A stretch of 64,000 bases of DNA from Streptomyces sp. NBC_00414 (GTDB taxonomy: Bacteria > Actinomycetota > Actinomycetes > Streptomycetales > Streptomycetaceae): contig NZ_CP107935.1 in the NCBI RefSeq assembly GCF_036038375.1, positions 10,230,001 through 10,294,000 on the forward strand. The letters are read 5' to 3'. Below, piece by piece: positions 51,784 through 61,300 of this stretch; positions within the stretch are counted from its first letter, which is position 1; every line of letters starts with the position of its first letter. Below the pieces are notes generated by a model. That model saw only the letters and a program-made list of their open reading frames with translations, was not told where the DNA came from and did not search any database. The translations under genes were made by a program, and so were the position numbers.

Positions 51784-52155
51784 TCAGGCCACCTGGGCGG
51801 ACGCAGGCGTCGGCGTCAGCAGATGCCCCATGGCGGCCAGCACCGACGGCTCGACCCGGTAGTAGACCCACGTTCCGCGCCGCTCGGAGGTCAGCAGGCC
51901 TGCCTCCTTGAGCTTCTTCAGGTGGTGGGAGACGGTCGGCTGTGAAACGCCGACGTCGGCGATGTCGCAGACGCAGGCCTCACTGTCCGGGTGCGAAGCC
52001 ACCTTCGAGAACAGGCGCAGCCGCACCGGGTCGCCCAGGGCTTTGAACATGGCGGCGGTGAGTTCGGCCTCTTCCGCCGTGAGTTCCCTCTCGGTCAGGG
52101 CTGGGCAGCACCGCTCGGCCGGGAGCGCGGCCACCTTCTCCTGAAGCTTCGACAT
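51784..52155 (-). CDS. arsR: Arsenic-responsive repressor ArsR
   Basis: 123 residues from ATG 52155. Winged helix FKALGDPVRLRLFSKV, CVCDIADVGVSQPTVSHHLKKL, with the wing GLLTSERRGTWVYYRVE. Cys61-x-Cys63 sits in the DNA-recognition helix region (the ELCVCDL-type site), and an adjacent pair Cys16-Cys17 lies near the N-terminus; together they match the arsenite site of the Corynebacterium ArsR1 type, where a vicinal pair and one helix Cys bind As(III). Binding releases the operator. An inverted repeat between it and the divergent SDR (52163-52181) is the likely operator. Confidence 0.93.
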   Translation of the reverse strand: MSKLQEKVAALPAERCCPALTERELTAEEAELTAAMFKALGDPVRLRLFSKVASHPDSEACVCDIADVGVSQPTVSHHLKKLKEAGLLTSERRGTWVYYRVEPSVLAAMGHLLTPTPASAQVA

Positions 52156-52162
52156 GCGTCTA

Positions 52163-52181
52163 TGTTGACACTCGTTCAACA
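52163..52181. promoter_or_regulatory. ArsR operator
   Basis: TGTTGA, seven bases, TCAACA: a perfect inverted repeat eight bases before the ArsR ATG and 58 bases before the divergent SDR. Imperfect TTGA/TCAA arms around a short spacer are usual for ArsR-family sites. A further TCAAATCAA stretch lies at about 52211-52219. Confidence 0.7.
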
Positions 52182-52239
52182 GGATGCCAAGATCACCTGT
52201 TTAGATAACCGTCAAATCAAGGGCGTGGGGGACCGTTTG

Positions 52240-53007
52240 ATGGCAGAGCCCACTCAGTCGCGTACGGCTGTGATCACCGGAGCAAGCAGCGGCATCGGCG
52301 CGGCCACCGCGCGGGAACTGGCCCGCCAGGGCTACACCGTGGTGCTCACGGCACGCAGAGCGGACCGGCTGGAAGCCGTTGCCAAGCAGGTGCACTCCGA
52401 CGGCGGGACGGCGAAGGTCCATCCGCTCGACGTGACCGACCGCGAGGCCGTGACCGCGTTCGCCGGACAGCTCGAATCCTGTGACGTGCTGGTCAACATC
52501 GCGGGCGGCGCGTACGGGACCGAGGAGATCGCCCAGGCCGATCCGGCCGACTGGCAGCGCATGTACGACGTGAACGTCGTGGGCGCGCTCCACATGACCC
52601 AGTCGCTGCTGCCCCTGCTGGTCGCCAGCGGCGACGGCGTGGTCGTCGTACTGACCTCCACCGCCTCCTTCACCAATTACGAGGGCGGCGGCGGTTACAG
52701 CGCCGCCAAGCACGGAGCCCACGTGCTGGCGGAGACACTGCGCCTGGAGGCGTGCGGTCAGCCGTTGCGGGTCATCGAGATCGCACCCGGCATGGTGCAC
52801 ACCGAGGAGTTCTCCCTCAACCGCTACCGCGGCAGCAGCGAGAAGGCCGATGCAGTCTATGCGGGGGTGCCCTTCCCGCTGGTCGCCGGGGACGTCGCCG
52901 ATGTGGTGGCCTTTGCGGTGACCCGGCCCTCGCACGTCAACATCGACCTGCTGGTGGTGCGCCCGCGGGCGCAGGCGGCCCAGCACAAGGTGCACCGCGT
53001 CTCCTGA
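52240..53007 (+). CDS. Short-chain dehydrogenase/reductase in the ars-PKS locus
   Basis: 255 residues. TAVITGASSGIGAATAREL, ARRADRLEAVAKQ (Arg after beta-2, NADP type), LVNIAGGAYG, VLTSTASFTNYEG with the Ser, YSAAKHGAHVLAE with Tyr-x3-Lys, and APGMVHTEEFSLNRY. The sequence resembles the NADP-dependent serine-dehydrogenase/YdfG-like branch. Placed directly opposite arsR across the operator, so it should be derepressed by arsenite. In the arsenic-polyketide setting it could reduce an intermediate. It converges on the flavoprotein gene with a shared terminator. Confidence 0.9.
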   Translation: MAEPTQSRTAVITGASSGIGAATARELARQGYTVVLTARRADRLEAVAKQVHSDGGTAKVHPLDVTDREAVTAFAGQLESCDVLVNIAGGAYGTEEIAQADPADWQRMYDVNVVGALHMTQSLLPLLVASGDGVVVVLTSTASFTNYEGGGGYSAAKHGAHVLAETLRLEACGQPLRVIEIAPGMVHTEEFSLNRYRGSSEKADAVYAGVPFPLVAGDVADVVAFAVTRPSHVNIDLLVVRPRAQAAQHKVHRVS

Positions 53008-53030
53008 CGGGTCGCGTCTCCTGGCGAACG

Positions 53031-53090
53031 GCCACGGGGCCGTCTGTTCCTTCGCGCTTCTTCGCGTGAGGGAGCAGACGGCCCCGTGGC
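53031..53090. terminator. Bidirectional terminator
   Basis: GCCACGGGGCCGTCTG and its exact complement form a 16-base stem around a 28-base loop, between the convergent SDR and flavoprotein genes (stops at 53007 and 53097). Confidence 0.85.
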
Positions 53091-53096
53091 GTGCTG

Positions 53097-54560
53097 TCAG
53101 CAGCCGGTGGCGCCGGGCGCGTCGAACTGGTCGGCGGCGTAGGCCGCCAGCTGGAGTGCCGCGGTGTGGTCGATGCCGAGTTCGGTGGCCGCGGACAGGA
53201 CCGCGTCCGCCGCGGTGGCCGAGGTGCCCAGGTACTTGGCGGTGACGTGCAGGAGCTGCTCGTGCTCTTCCTTACTCAGGCCCAGCCGCAGGGCGATCGC
53301 CTCGCCGCCGGCCGTCACCGAGCACACCCCGGTCTCCGGCAGCTGCAGTTCCACCGACTGGGCGGACTCCAGGTCTCCCGCCAGCGCCGCGGCGATGGAA
53401 CGCACCTGCTCGTAGCCGGTGAGCATGAGGAAGGTGGGGGCGCGGCCGTAGCTCTTCATGCCGACGATGTAGTAGCCCGGCTCGGGGTGGGCCAGTTCGC
53501 GGTAGCCGTGCGGGGTGACGGTGCCGCAGGAGTGCTGGTTGGGGTCGATCAGCGGGGCCAGCGCACGGGGCGCGGACATGATCGGGTCCAGTTCCAGGCG
53601 CAGTTCGTCGCTGATGCCGTAGTCCGGGCGGAAACCGGTGGCCGCCACGATCCGGTCGGCCGTGATGCTCTGTTCGCCGCCCTGGGTGGAGACCAGCTCG
53701 ACCTGGTTGTCGCCCGCGCGGCGGATGCTGTGGGTTCGGAAGTTCGCCGCCAGGGTGACGCGGCCGGTGTCCACCAGCATCTTCAGTCCCGAACCGAGCG
53801 CGCCGCGCGCGGGCAGCTCGTCGTCGCTGCCGCCGCCGAACGAGGCGGACGGATCGGCGCTGCGGATGGCCCAGGTGATGGAGGTACCCGGCGCCGCGTC
53901 CGCCAACTCGGCCAGAGCCAGCAGGGTGTTGGCCGCCGAGTGCCCGGCGCCGACGACGACGGTGTGGTGCCCGGCGTGCTGATCGCGGTCCGCGCCGAAC
54001 ACGTCGGGCAGTCCGTGGGTGATCCAGGCAGCCGCGTCCTGCTCGCCGTGGGCGGGCAGTCCGTTGGCGCCGACGGCGTTGGGCTGGCGCCAGGTGCCGG
54101 AGGCGTCGATGACCGTACGGGCCAGCAGTTCCTCGCCGTCGGCGAGGCGGACGACGAAGGGAGCCTGCTCGCGGCCGGCGGTGCGCAGCCGGTCGGTGCC
54201 CAGCCGGCTCAGAGCCGTGACGGTCGAGCCGTAGTGGATGTGCGGGGCCAGGGCGGGCAGTTCGGCCAGTGGCTGCAGGTACTGCTTGACCAGGTCTCCG
54301 CCGGTAGGCAGCTCCGAGGCGTCCGGCTCCTGCCAGCCGGCCTCGGCCAGCAGGCGCCGGGCGGCCGGGTCGGTGTTGTATTCCCAGGGGCTGAACAGCT
54401 GGACGTGGGACCAGGACCGTACTGCTGCCGCCGCGGTGTCTCCGGCTTCCAGCACTACGAAGGGGACGTTGCGTTCGGCCAGGTGCGCGGCGGCGGCCAG
54501 GCCGATCGGGCCCGCTCCGATCACGGCGACGGGGAACTGGTCGAGGCTGTGGTCAACCAC
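53097..54560 (-). CDS. FAD-dependent oxidoreductase, ArsO-like
   Basis: 487 residues. FAD loop VAVIGAGPIGLAAAAHL at 11-27, RSWSHVQLFSPWEYN (flavin-monooxygenase-type block), second Rossmann loop TVVVGAGHSAAN, ATGFRPDY motif near 320-330, and GYYIVGMKSYGRAPTFL. The C-terminal 110 residues (from SVELQLPETGVC) are an extra helical part ending in Gly-Cys. Proteins of this layout recur beside arsR and arsenite efflux genes in actinobacteria (ArsO-type flavin monooxygenase), though their substrate is not settled. GTG start with AAAGGA upstream. Downstream partner in the same direction as the small Cys-Cys protein. Confidence 0.88.
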   Translation of the reverse strand: MVDHSLDQFPVAVIGAGPIGLAAAAHLAERNVPFVVLEAGDTAAAAVRSWSHVQLFSPWEYNTDPAARRLLAEAGWQEPDASELPTGGDLVKQYLQPLAELPALAPHIHYGSTVTALSRLGTDRLRTAGREQAPFVVRLADGEELLARTVIDASGTWRQPNAVGANGLPAHGEQDAAAWITHGLPDVFGADRDQHAGHHTVVVGAGHSAANTLLALAELADAAPGTSITWAIRSADPSASFGGGSDDELPARGALGSGLKMLVDTGRVTLAANFRTHSIRRAGDNQVELVSTQGGEQSITADRIVAATGFRPDYGISDELRLELDPIMSAPRALAPLIDPNQHSCGTVTPHGYRELAHPEPGYYIVGMKSYGRAPTFLMLTGYEQVRSIAAALAGDLESAQSVELQLPETGVCSVTAGGEAIALRLGLSKEEHEQLLHVTAKYLGTSATAADAVLSAATELGIDHTAALQLAAYAADQFDAPGATGC

Positions 54561-54605
54561 GGTGTCGTGTCCTTTCAGACGCGGGGACTAAGGCGGTCGG
54601 CGGCA

Positions 54606-54800
54606 TCACGCGGCGCCGGAGGGTGCGGGAGACGGTGTGGTGCCGTCCGCGCCGGAAGCGGTCTGCTCGGCGCGGAGTGCTGCGGCCTGTTCGGCTCGCC
54701 GACGCAGATCGGCGATGCCCGCACAGCAGGCGCCGCCGGTCTCGGCCCCGGCGTTCTGACCGGTCTGGCCCGGGCCCGAGCTGGTGGTCTGTTCGCTCAA
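54606..54800 (-). CDS. Small Cys-Cys protein upstream of the ArsO-like gene
   Basis: 64 residues from a TTG start with AGGAG nine bases before. It is Ser/Gly/Ala-rich with one adjacent cysteine pair (GGACCAGIADLRRRAEQ) followed by a charged helix. Vicinal cysteines can hold As(III) or a metal, so a buffer or chaperone role is conceivable; no family is recognised. The gap to the flavoprotein start is 45 bases, so they are probably cotranscribed, flavoprotein second. Confidence 0.6.
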   Translation of the reverse strand: MSEQTTSSGPGQTGQNAGAETGGACCAGIADLRRRAEQAAALRAEQTASGADGTTPSPAPSGAA

Positions 54801-54898
54801 CGAGATCGACTCCTGTCGAGGGTCTGTGCGTGGCGTTGGCGGCGGCCCGTTCGCCGCTGTCGCGGCCGGTTGATCACCGATGCCTATATAGACAAATG

Positions 54899-54930
54899 AC
54901 GAATCAAGACTCCAGGATCTTTCCTGATTC
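54899..54930. promoter_or_regulatory. Inverted repeat upstream of the PKS and Cys-Cys genes
   Basis: CGAATCA (54899-54905) and TGATTCG (54924-54930) are exact complements across 18 bases, in the 520-base gap between divergent transcription units. A TTGATCACC stretch lies 30 bases to the left. A second ArsR-type site is possible. Confidence 0.45.
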
Positions 54931-55320
54931 GACGGATGTCAACCTGAACCCAGAGATCTACGGCGTGTGACGAGCGTCACCGAGTCGCGCGTTGCGAAGT
55001 ATGCTTTCACAAGCCAATCTCGATACATGTCGAAACAACGGGGGCGTTCGGCAACGGGCAACTGCCCTGTGCCGCAACAACGTTGGAAGACCGGCGGCTT
55101 CGCCGACAAGCCGCCACGGCTCATCGACCGCACGACGCACTCGCCATGCGCCGTGCCACCGTCCTCGTAGACGGAGCCGACTCTCCCACCACCTTCGAAC
55201 ACCATTCGCGTGCACGCCCGCCACCGAGCCGGCACTGCCGTCCGCTCGCCGCGTGCACGCAATGGGTCCCACACGTGCTGCGTTCCAGTGAACGGCTTCG
55301 CCATGCCCGGAAGGACACCC
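54931..55320. other. Leader region of the PKS gene
   Basis: No gene. Contains GGAAGGA nine bases before the PKS ATG, and a GTGACGAGCGTCAC hairpin at about 54965-54978. Confidence 0.4.
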
Positions 55321-58300
55321 ATGCCGCACGACCCCACACCTGCCGCAGACCCTGTCTGCGAACCGATCGCCATCATCGGCATGGCCGGCCGGTTCGCCGA
55401 CGCCACCAGCCCTCAGGAACTGTGGAAGATGCTCCTGGAGGGCCGCGACGCCATCACCGAAATACCCTCCGAGCGCTACGACATCGACGCGGTCTACGAC
55501 CCCGCTCCCCGTACGCCCGGGCGCACGGTCAGCCGGTGGGGCGGCCTGCTGCGCGACATCGACGCCTTCGACGCGGAGTTCTTCGGAGTCTCTCCCCGCG
55601 AGGCCGACCGCATGGATCCCCAGCAGCGGCTGCTGCTGGAAACCGCCTACGAGGCACTCGAAGACGCCGGACAGTCCGCCGCCCGCCTCGCCGGCTCCGA
55701 CGCGGGCGTCTTCGTCGGTCAACTCGGCGGCGACTACTGGCACTTGCAGTACGACCGGCGTGACCAGCTCGACCTGTACGCGATGACCGGCGCCGCCTCC
55801 CGCGCCATCACCTCCGGACGCCTGTCCTACGCCTTCGACCTGCGCGGGCCCAGCTTCACCGTCGACACCGCCTGCTCCTCCGCACTGGTCGCCGTACACA
55901 ACGCGGTACAGGCCCTGCGGCTGGGCGAATGCCACCTGGCTATCGCAGGCGGCGTGAACATCGTCCTGCTGCCCGAAGAAGGCGTCGTCTACTCAGGCGC
56001 GGGGATGCTCGCCAGTGACGGACGCTGCAAGTTCGGCGACGCCTCCGGTGACGGATTCGTCCGCAGCGACGGCATCGGTGCCGTCATCCTCAAGCCGCTG
56101 AAGGCCGCCCTCGCCGACGGCGACCGCATCCGCGCCGTCATCCGCGGCTCCGCCATCGGCAACGACGGGCAGAGCTCCGGCTACCTTGTCACCCCCGCCG
56201 TCGAAGGCCAGCGCGATGTTCTTGTACGCGCCTACACCAACGCCGGCATCGACCCTGCCGATGTCGACTACATCGAGGCCCACGGCACCGGCACCAGCGT
56301 CGGCGACCCCGTAGAGCTGCAGGCCCTCGCCGACGTGATCGGCCCCCGCGCCAGCGACGAGCGCTGCCTGGTCGGCTCCATCAAGACCAACATCGGTCAC
56401 GCCGAGGCCGCCGCAGGCATCGCCGGACTCATCAAGGCAGTCCTGTGCCTGGAGAACGGCACCGTGCCGCCCAACCTGCATCTGAACAACCCCAACCCGG
56501 CCGTGGCCTGGGACGAACTGCCGCTGCAGATCCCGACGCAGGCCACCGCGCTGCCCGACCGAGGCCGCCCGTACGTCGCCGCGGTCAGCAGCTTCGGCTT
56601 CTCCGGAACCAACGCCCACCTGGTCCTCGAAGCAGCCCCCGCACCCCAGGCCGAAGCCCCGCAGGACCAGGAACCGGCTCGCACCGAGCTGCTGACCCTG
56701 TCCGCACTGAGCCCCGAGGCACTCGTCGACGCCGCGCGCCGCATGGCGGACCACCTGACCGGCGACGGAGCCGCCCAGAGCCTGCGCGACATCAGCCACT
56801 CCGCAGCACTGCGCCGCACCCTGCACGACGCGCGCCTGGCCGTCCCCGTCGACAACCACAGCGAAGCAGCCGACGCCCTGCGCGCCTTCGCCGACGGGCA
56901 GGACGAACCCGGCCTGTCCTACAGCGACTACACCGACCCCACCAGCCCGCCCAGGATCGCGTTCGTCTTCCCCGGGCAGGGCTCGCAGTGGGTCGGCATG
57001 GGACGCCAACTCCTCAACACCGAGCCCGTGTTCCACGACGTCATGCGGGAGTGCGACGCCGCCATCCGCACCGAGACCGGCTGGTCGGTCATCGACCTCC
57101 TGCGCTTCGGCGACGAGGACCGCTTCAAGGAACTCGACGTCATCCAGCCCACCCTGTGGGCCATGGAGATCGCCCTCGCCCAGCTGTGGCGTTCCTGGGG
57201 CGTCGAGCCCGACGTGGTCATCGGCCACAGCATGGGCGAGTCCGCCGCGGCCTACATCGCCGGATCCCTCAGCCTCACCGATGCCGCCGCCGTCATCTGC
57301 CGCCGCAGCCGCCTCGCCAAGAGGCTCTCCGGGCGCGGCACCATGGCCTGGGTCGGACTGCCCGCCGAGGAAGCCGCCCGCGCGCTGGCCGGGTACGAGG
57401 ACAAGGTCGCCGTCGCGGCGATCAACAGTCCCACCTCCACCCTGCTGTCCGGTGACGGAGACGCACTCGCCAAGGTGCTGGCCGACCTCGACACCCGTGA
57501 GGTCGCCAACCGCCGGGTCAACGTGGACTTCGCCTCCCACTGCCCGCAGATGGACGCCCTGCGCGACGACCTCCTGGCCGAACTGGCACACCTGAACCCC
57601 GGACCGGGCACCATCCCGCTGCACTCCACCCTGCTCAACGAAGTCATCGACGGGTCGGCCATGAACGCCGACTACTGGGTACGCAACATCCGCCAGCCCG
57701 TCGACTTCGTCGGCGCCATCCGCGGGCAACTCGCCCTCGGCGACACCGTATTCATCGAAGTCAGTCCGCACCCCCTGCTGGTCAACGGCATCCGAGAGAC
57801 CGGACGCGCGGACGGCCAGGAAGTGACGGCCGTCGGCAGCCTGCGCCGCCAGGACGACGAACGCGGGTGCCTGCTCACCTTCGCCGCCTCCCTGCACACC
57901 GCGGGCGTGCCGCTCGACTTCGAAGCTCTGATCGGCCCCGGCTCGTACGTGGCTCTGCCGACCTACCCGTGGCAGCGCACCCGGCACTGGCTCGACCCCG
58001 CCCCCAAGGCTGCCGAACCGTCCGCTCCTACCCTGGCTGACGCGGCGACTCCGCGCCCTTCGACCGCTGCCGCCGCATCGCATCCGCTGCTGGGCACGGA
58101 GCTCGCAGGCGAGGGCACCACCCGGATCTGGCAGGGTCCCCTGGACCTGACGCGCAACGCCTATCTGCGGGACCACCGCATCCAGGACACGATCATCCTG
58201 CCCGGCACCGCCCACCTCGAACTCGTCGGCACAGCCTCGCGCATCGTGCTCGGCGACGGCGCGCTGTCACTGGCCGACGTGCACTACCACCGTGCCCTGT

Positions 58301-61300
58301 TCCTGGAAGAGTCCGCACCGCCGCCCCAGGTACGGGTCGTCGCCACCCCCGCCGCCGACGGCAGCCTGCACTGCTCCATCCACAGCCGGGACACCGACAC
58401 CGACAGCGTCGACTGGACGCTGCACACGGAGGCCACCGCCCGCCCCCTCACCGCGCAGGCCGCGGCCGGAGCCGAACCCCTGGACGCCATCCGCGGCCGG
58501 TGCGGCGAGCACCAGGACGCTGCCGACTTCTACCCCTGGAACGCCGAACGCGGCAACCAGTGGAACGGCGCCTTCCAGGGTGTGGCCGAACTGTGGCGTA
58601 CCGACGGGGAAGTCCTCGCCCACCTGATCTGCCCCGCCGAGCTGCGCGAGGGCCTGGAGCAGCACCACTTCCACCCCGCCCTTCTCGACGCCAGCGGTCA
58701 CTCCATGGCCGCCGCCCGGCCGCTGACCGCCCCCGGCGAGGAAGGCGTCTTCGTCCTCGGGGGCATCGACGAAGTCCGCTTCTTCGGCCGGCCGACCGCC
58801 TCCATGCACAGCCACGCCCGCCTGCTGCCCGCCCCTCGCGAAGACTCTTTCAGCGCCGATATCGACATCCGCGACGACGACGGCCGGCTGCTGGCCCAGA
58901 TGCGCGGCCTGCGCCTGCAATACCTGGCCGGCCACGTCCCCGCACCGCTGACACCGCACCACGAGGACACCACAGTGACCGCCACCGAAGCCGTCCCGCC
59001 CGTACCCGCCTCCGGCGGACAGGAGTCCTGGCTGCACACCCTCGCCTGGGAAGCCGCCCCGCATCAGGGTTCGGCCATCGCCCGGCAGCCGGACGGCTTC
59101 TGGCTGGTGCTGACCGACAGCGGCCCCACCGGCCGTGCCCTCATCCGTGAACTGACCTGGCGCGGCGAGCGCGTCATCGCCATCACCGCAGCGGCCGGCC
59201 GTATGGCCGGAGCGGGCGAGCGCTACCGCCTCGACCCCGCCAACCCCGACCACTACGTCGACACCCTGGCCGACATCGCCCGTGAGGGCACCTGCCGCGG
59301 CGTCATCCATCTGTGGGCGCTCGACGCGCAGGTCGGCCTCGACGCCACCGCCACTGAGATCGGCCGCACCCAACTCCTCACCGGCCACAGCGTCCTGCAC
59401 CTGATGAGGGCCCTGGACAAGCACTCCCTCGGCCACCCGCCGCTCTGGCTGATCACCCAGCTCGCCCAGTCCACCAGCCCCGCCGACACGGTCCGCAACC
59501 CCTTCCAGGCACCCCTGTGGGGCCTGGGCCGCACCCTCGCCGCCGAGACCCCGGCTCTCAGCCCCCGCCTGGTCGACCTCGACCGGTCCCCTGACAGCAT
59601 CCCCGCCCTGGCCGACCTGCTGCAGAATCCCGACACGGAAGACCAGACGGCACTGCGCGACGGCCAGCGTCTCGCCGCCCGCCTGCGCCCGGCCCCCGCC
59701 GCCGACGACGGACCGCGGAACCTGTCACTGCCCACCCCCGGCGTCCTGGACGACCTTGGTCTTCAGCCCGCCGCGCACCAGCCCCTCGGACCCGACGACG
59801 TCCGCATCCAGGTCGCCCACGCCGGAGTCAACTACCGCGACGTCCTGCTGACCCTGGGCATGTACCCCGGACAGGACGACCAGCCGCCGACCCTCGGCTG
59901 GGAGTGCGCGGGCACCGTCACCGAGACCGGCAGCCGCGTCACCGACGTCGCCGTCGGCGACGAGGTCATCGCCTTCGCCGACGGCTCCCTGGCCAGCGAA
60001 GTCGTCACGCGTGCCTGCCTGACCGCTCCCAAGCCGGCCCGCCTCACCTCAGCGCAGGCCGCGACGCTGCCCGCCTCCTACCTGACCGCCTACCACGCGC
60101 TGCACGACCTCGCCCGTATCGACCGCGGCGACAAGATCCTCATCCACTCCGCCACCGGCGGCACCGGCCTGGCCGCCCTGAACGTCGCCCGCTGGAAGGG
60201 CGCCCGCATCTACGCCACCGCCGGAAGCGACGCCAAGCGCCAACTCCTCGCCAAGCTCGGCGTCGACCGCGTCGCCGACTCCCGCAGCCTGGACTTCGCC
60301 GACACCTTCCGCCCAGCCGCCGGCGAGAACGGCTTCGACGTCATCCTCAACACCCTGGCGGGCGAGGCCATCCCGACCAACCTCTCCCTGATGGCGCCCT
60401 ACGGGCACTACCTCGAACTGAGCAAGCGCGACATCCTCGACGACAACCCGCTGCCGCTGGGCGCGTTCGCCCGCAACCTGTCCTTCCACGCCGTCGACGT
60501 CGTCCACATGATCCAGAACGCGCCGGAGCGTGCCGGACGCATCCTGCGCGCCGCAGCCGCCCTGGTCGAACGCGGCGACCTGCAGCCCCTGCCGCACACG
60601 GAATTCCCCGCCGACCAGGCCGCTGACGCGTTCCGGCTCATGGCCCAGTCCCGCCACACCGGCAAGATCGTCCTGTCGTTCAGCCACCACACCGCCGCCA
60701 ACGCGCCGTCGGCAGCCCGTACACCGGCCGTCGCCATCCACGGCGAAGGCACCTACCTGGTGACCGGGGGAGCAGGCGGTATCGGCGGCCGGCTCGCCCT
60801 GTGGCTCGCCGACCAGGGCGCCCGCCACCTCCTGCTCACCGGCCGCAGCCCCCTGCCCGCCAGCGGAACCCCGCTGCCCCCCGACCACCCGCACGCTGCT
60901 GCGCTCGCCGTCCTCGACGAACTCGCCGAGCGCGGCGTCAGCGTGCAGTACGAGGCCGCCGACGTCGCCGACCACCACGCCATGCAGGGGTTGCTGACCG
61001 GCCGCCACCGCCAGGGCCTGCCGCCCGTCCGCGGCGTCTTCCACGCGGCAGGCGTCATCGACTACGCGCCGCTCAGCGACATGACCCCCGCCGACCTCGA
61101 CACGGTCCTGGCGGCCAAGGTCTCCGGAGCCTGGAACCTGCACCGCCTCCTGCAAGACAAGGAAGTCGACGCGTTCGTACTCTTCTCCTCCGGCTCAGCG
61201 ATCCTCAGCTCGCCCATGCTCGGCGGCTACGCGGCCGGCAACGCCTTCCTCGACGCCCTGGCTCACCACCGCAACGCACACGGCCGACCGGCCACCGTCA

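Noticed and set aside
52201..52995. Minus-strand frame opposite the SDR
   Set aside because: Shadow of a clear SDR with all motifs on the plus strand.
55083..55763. Arg-rich plus-strand frame overlapping the PKS start
   Set aside because: Out-of-frame shadow of the KS domain.
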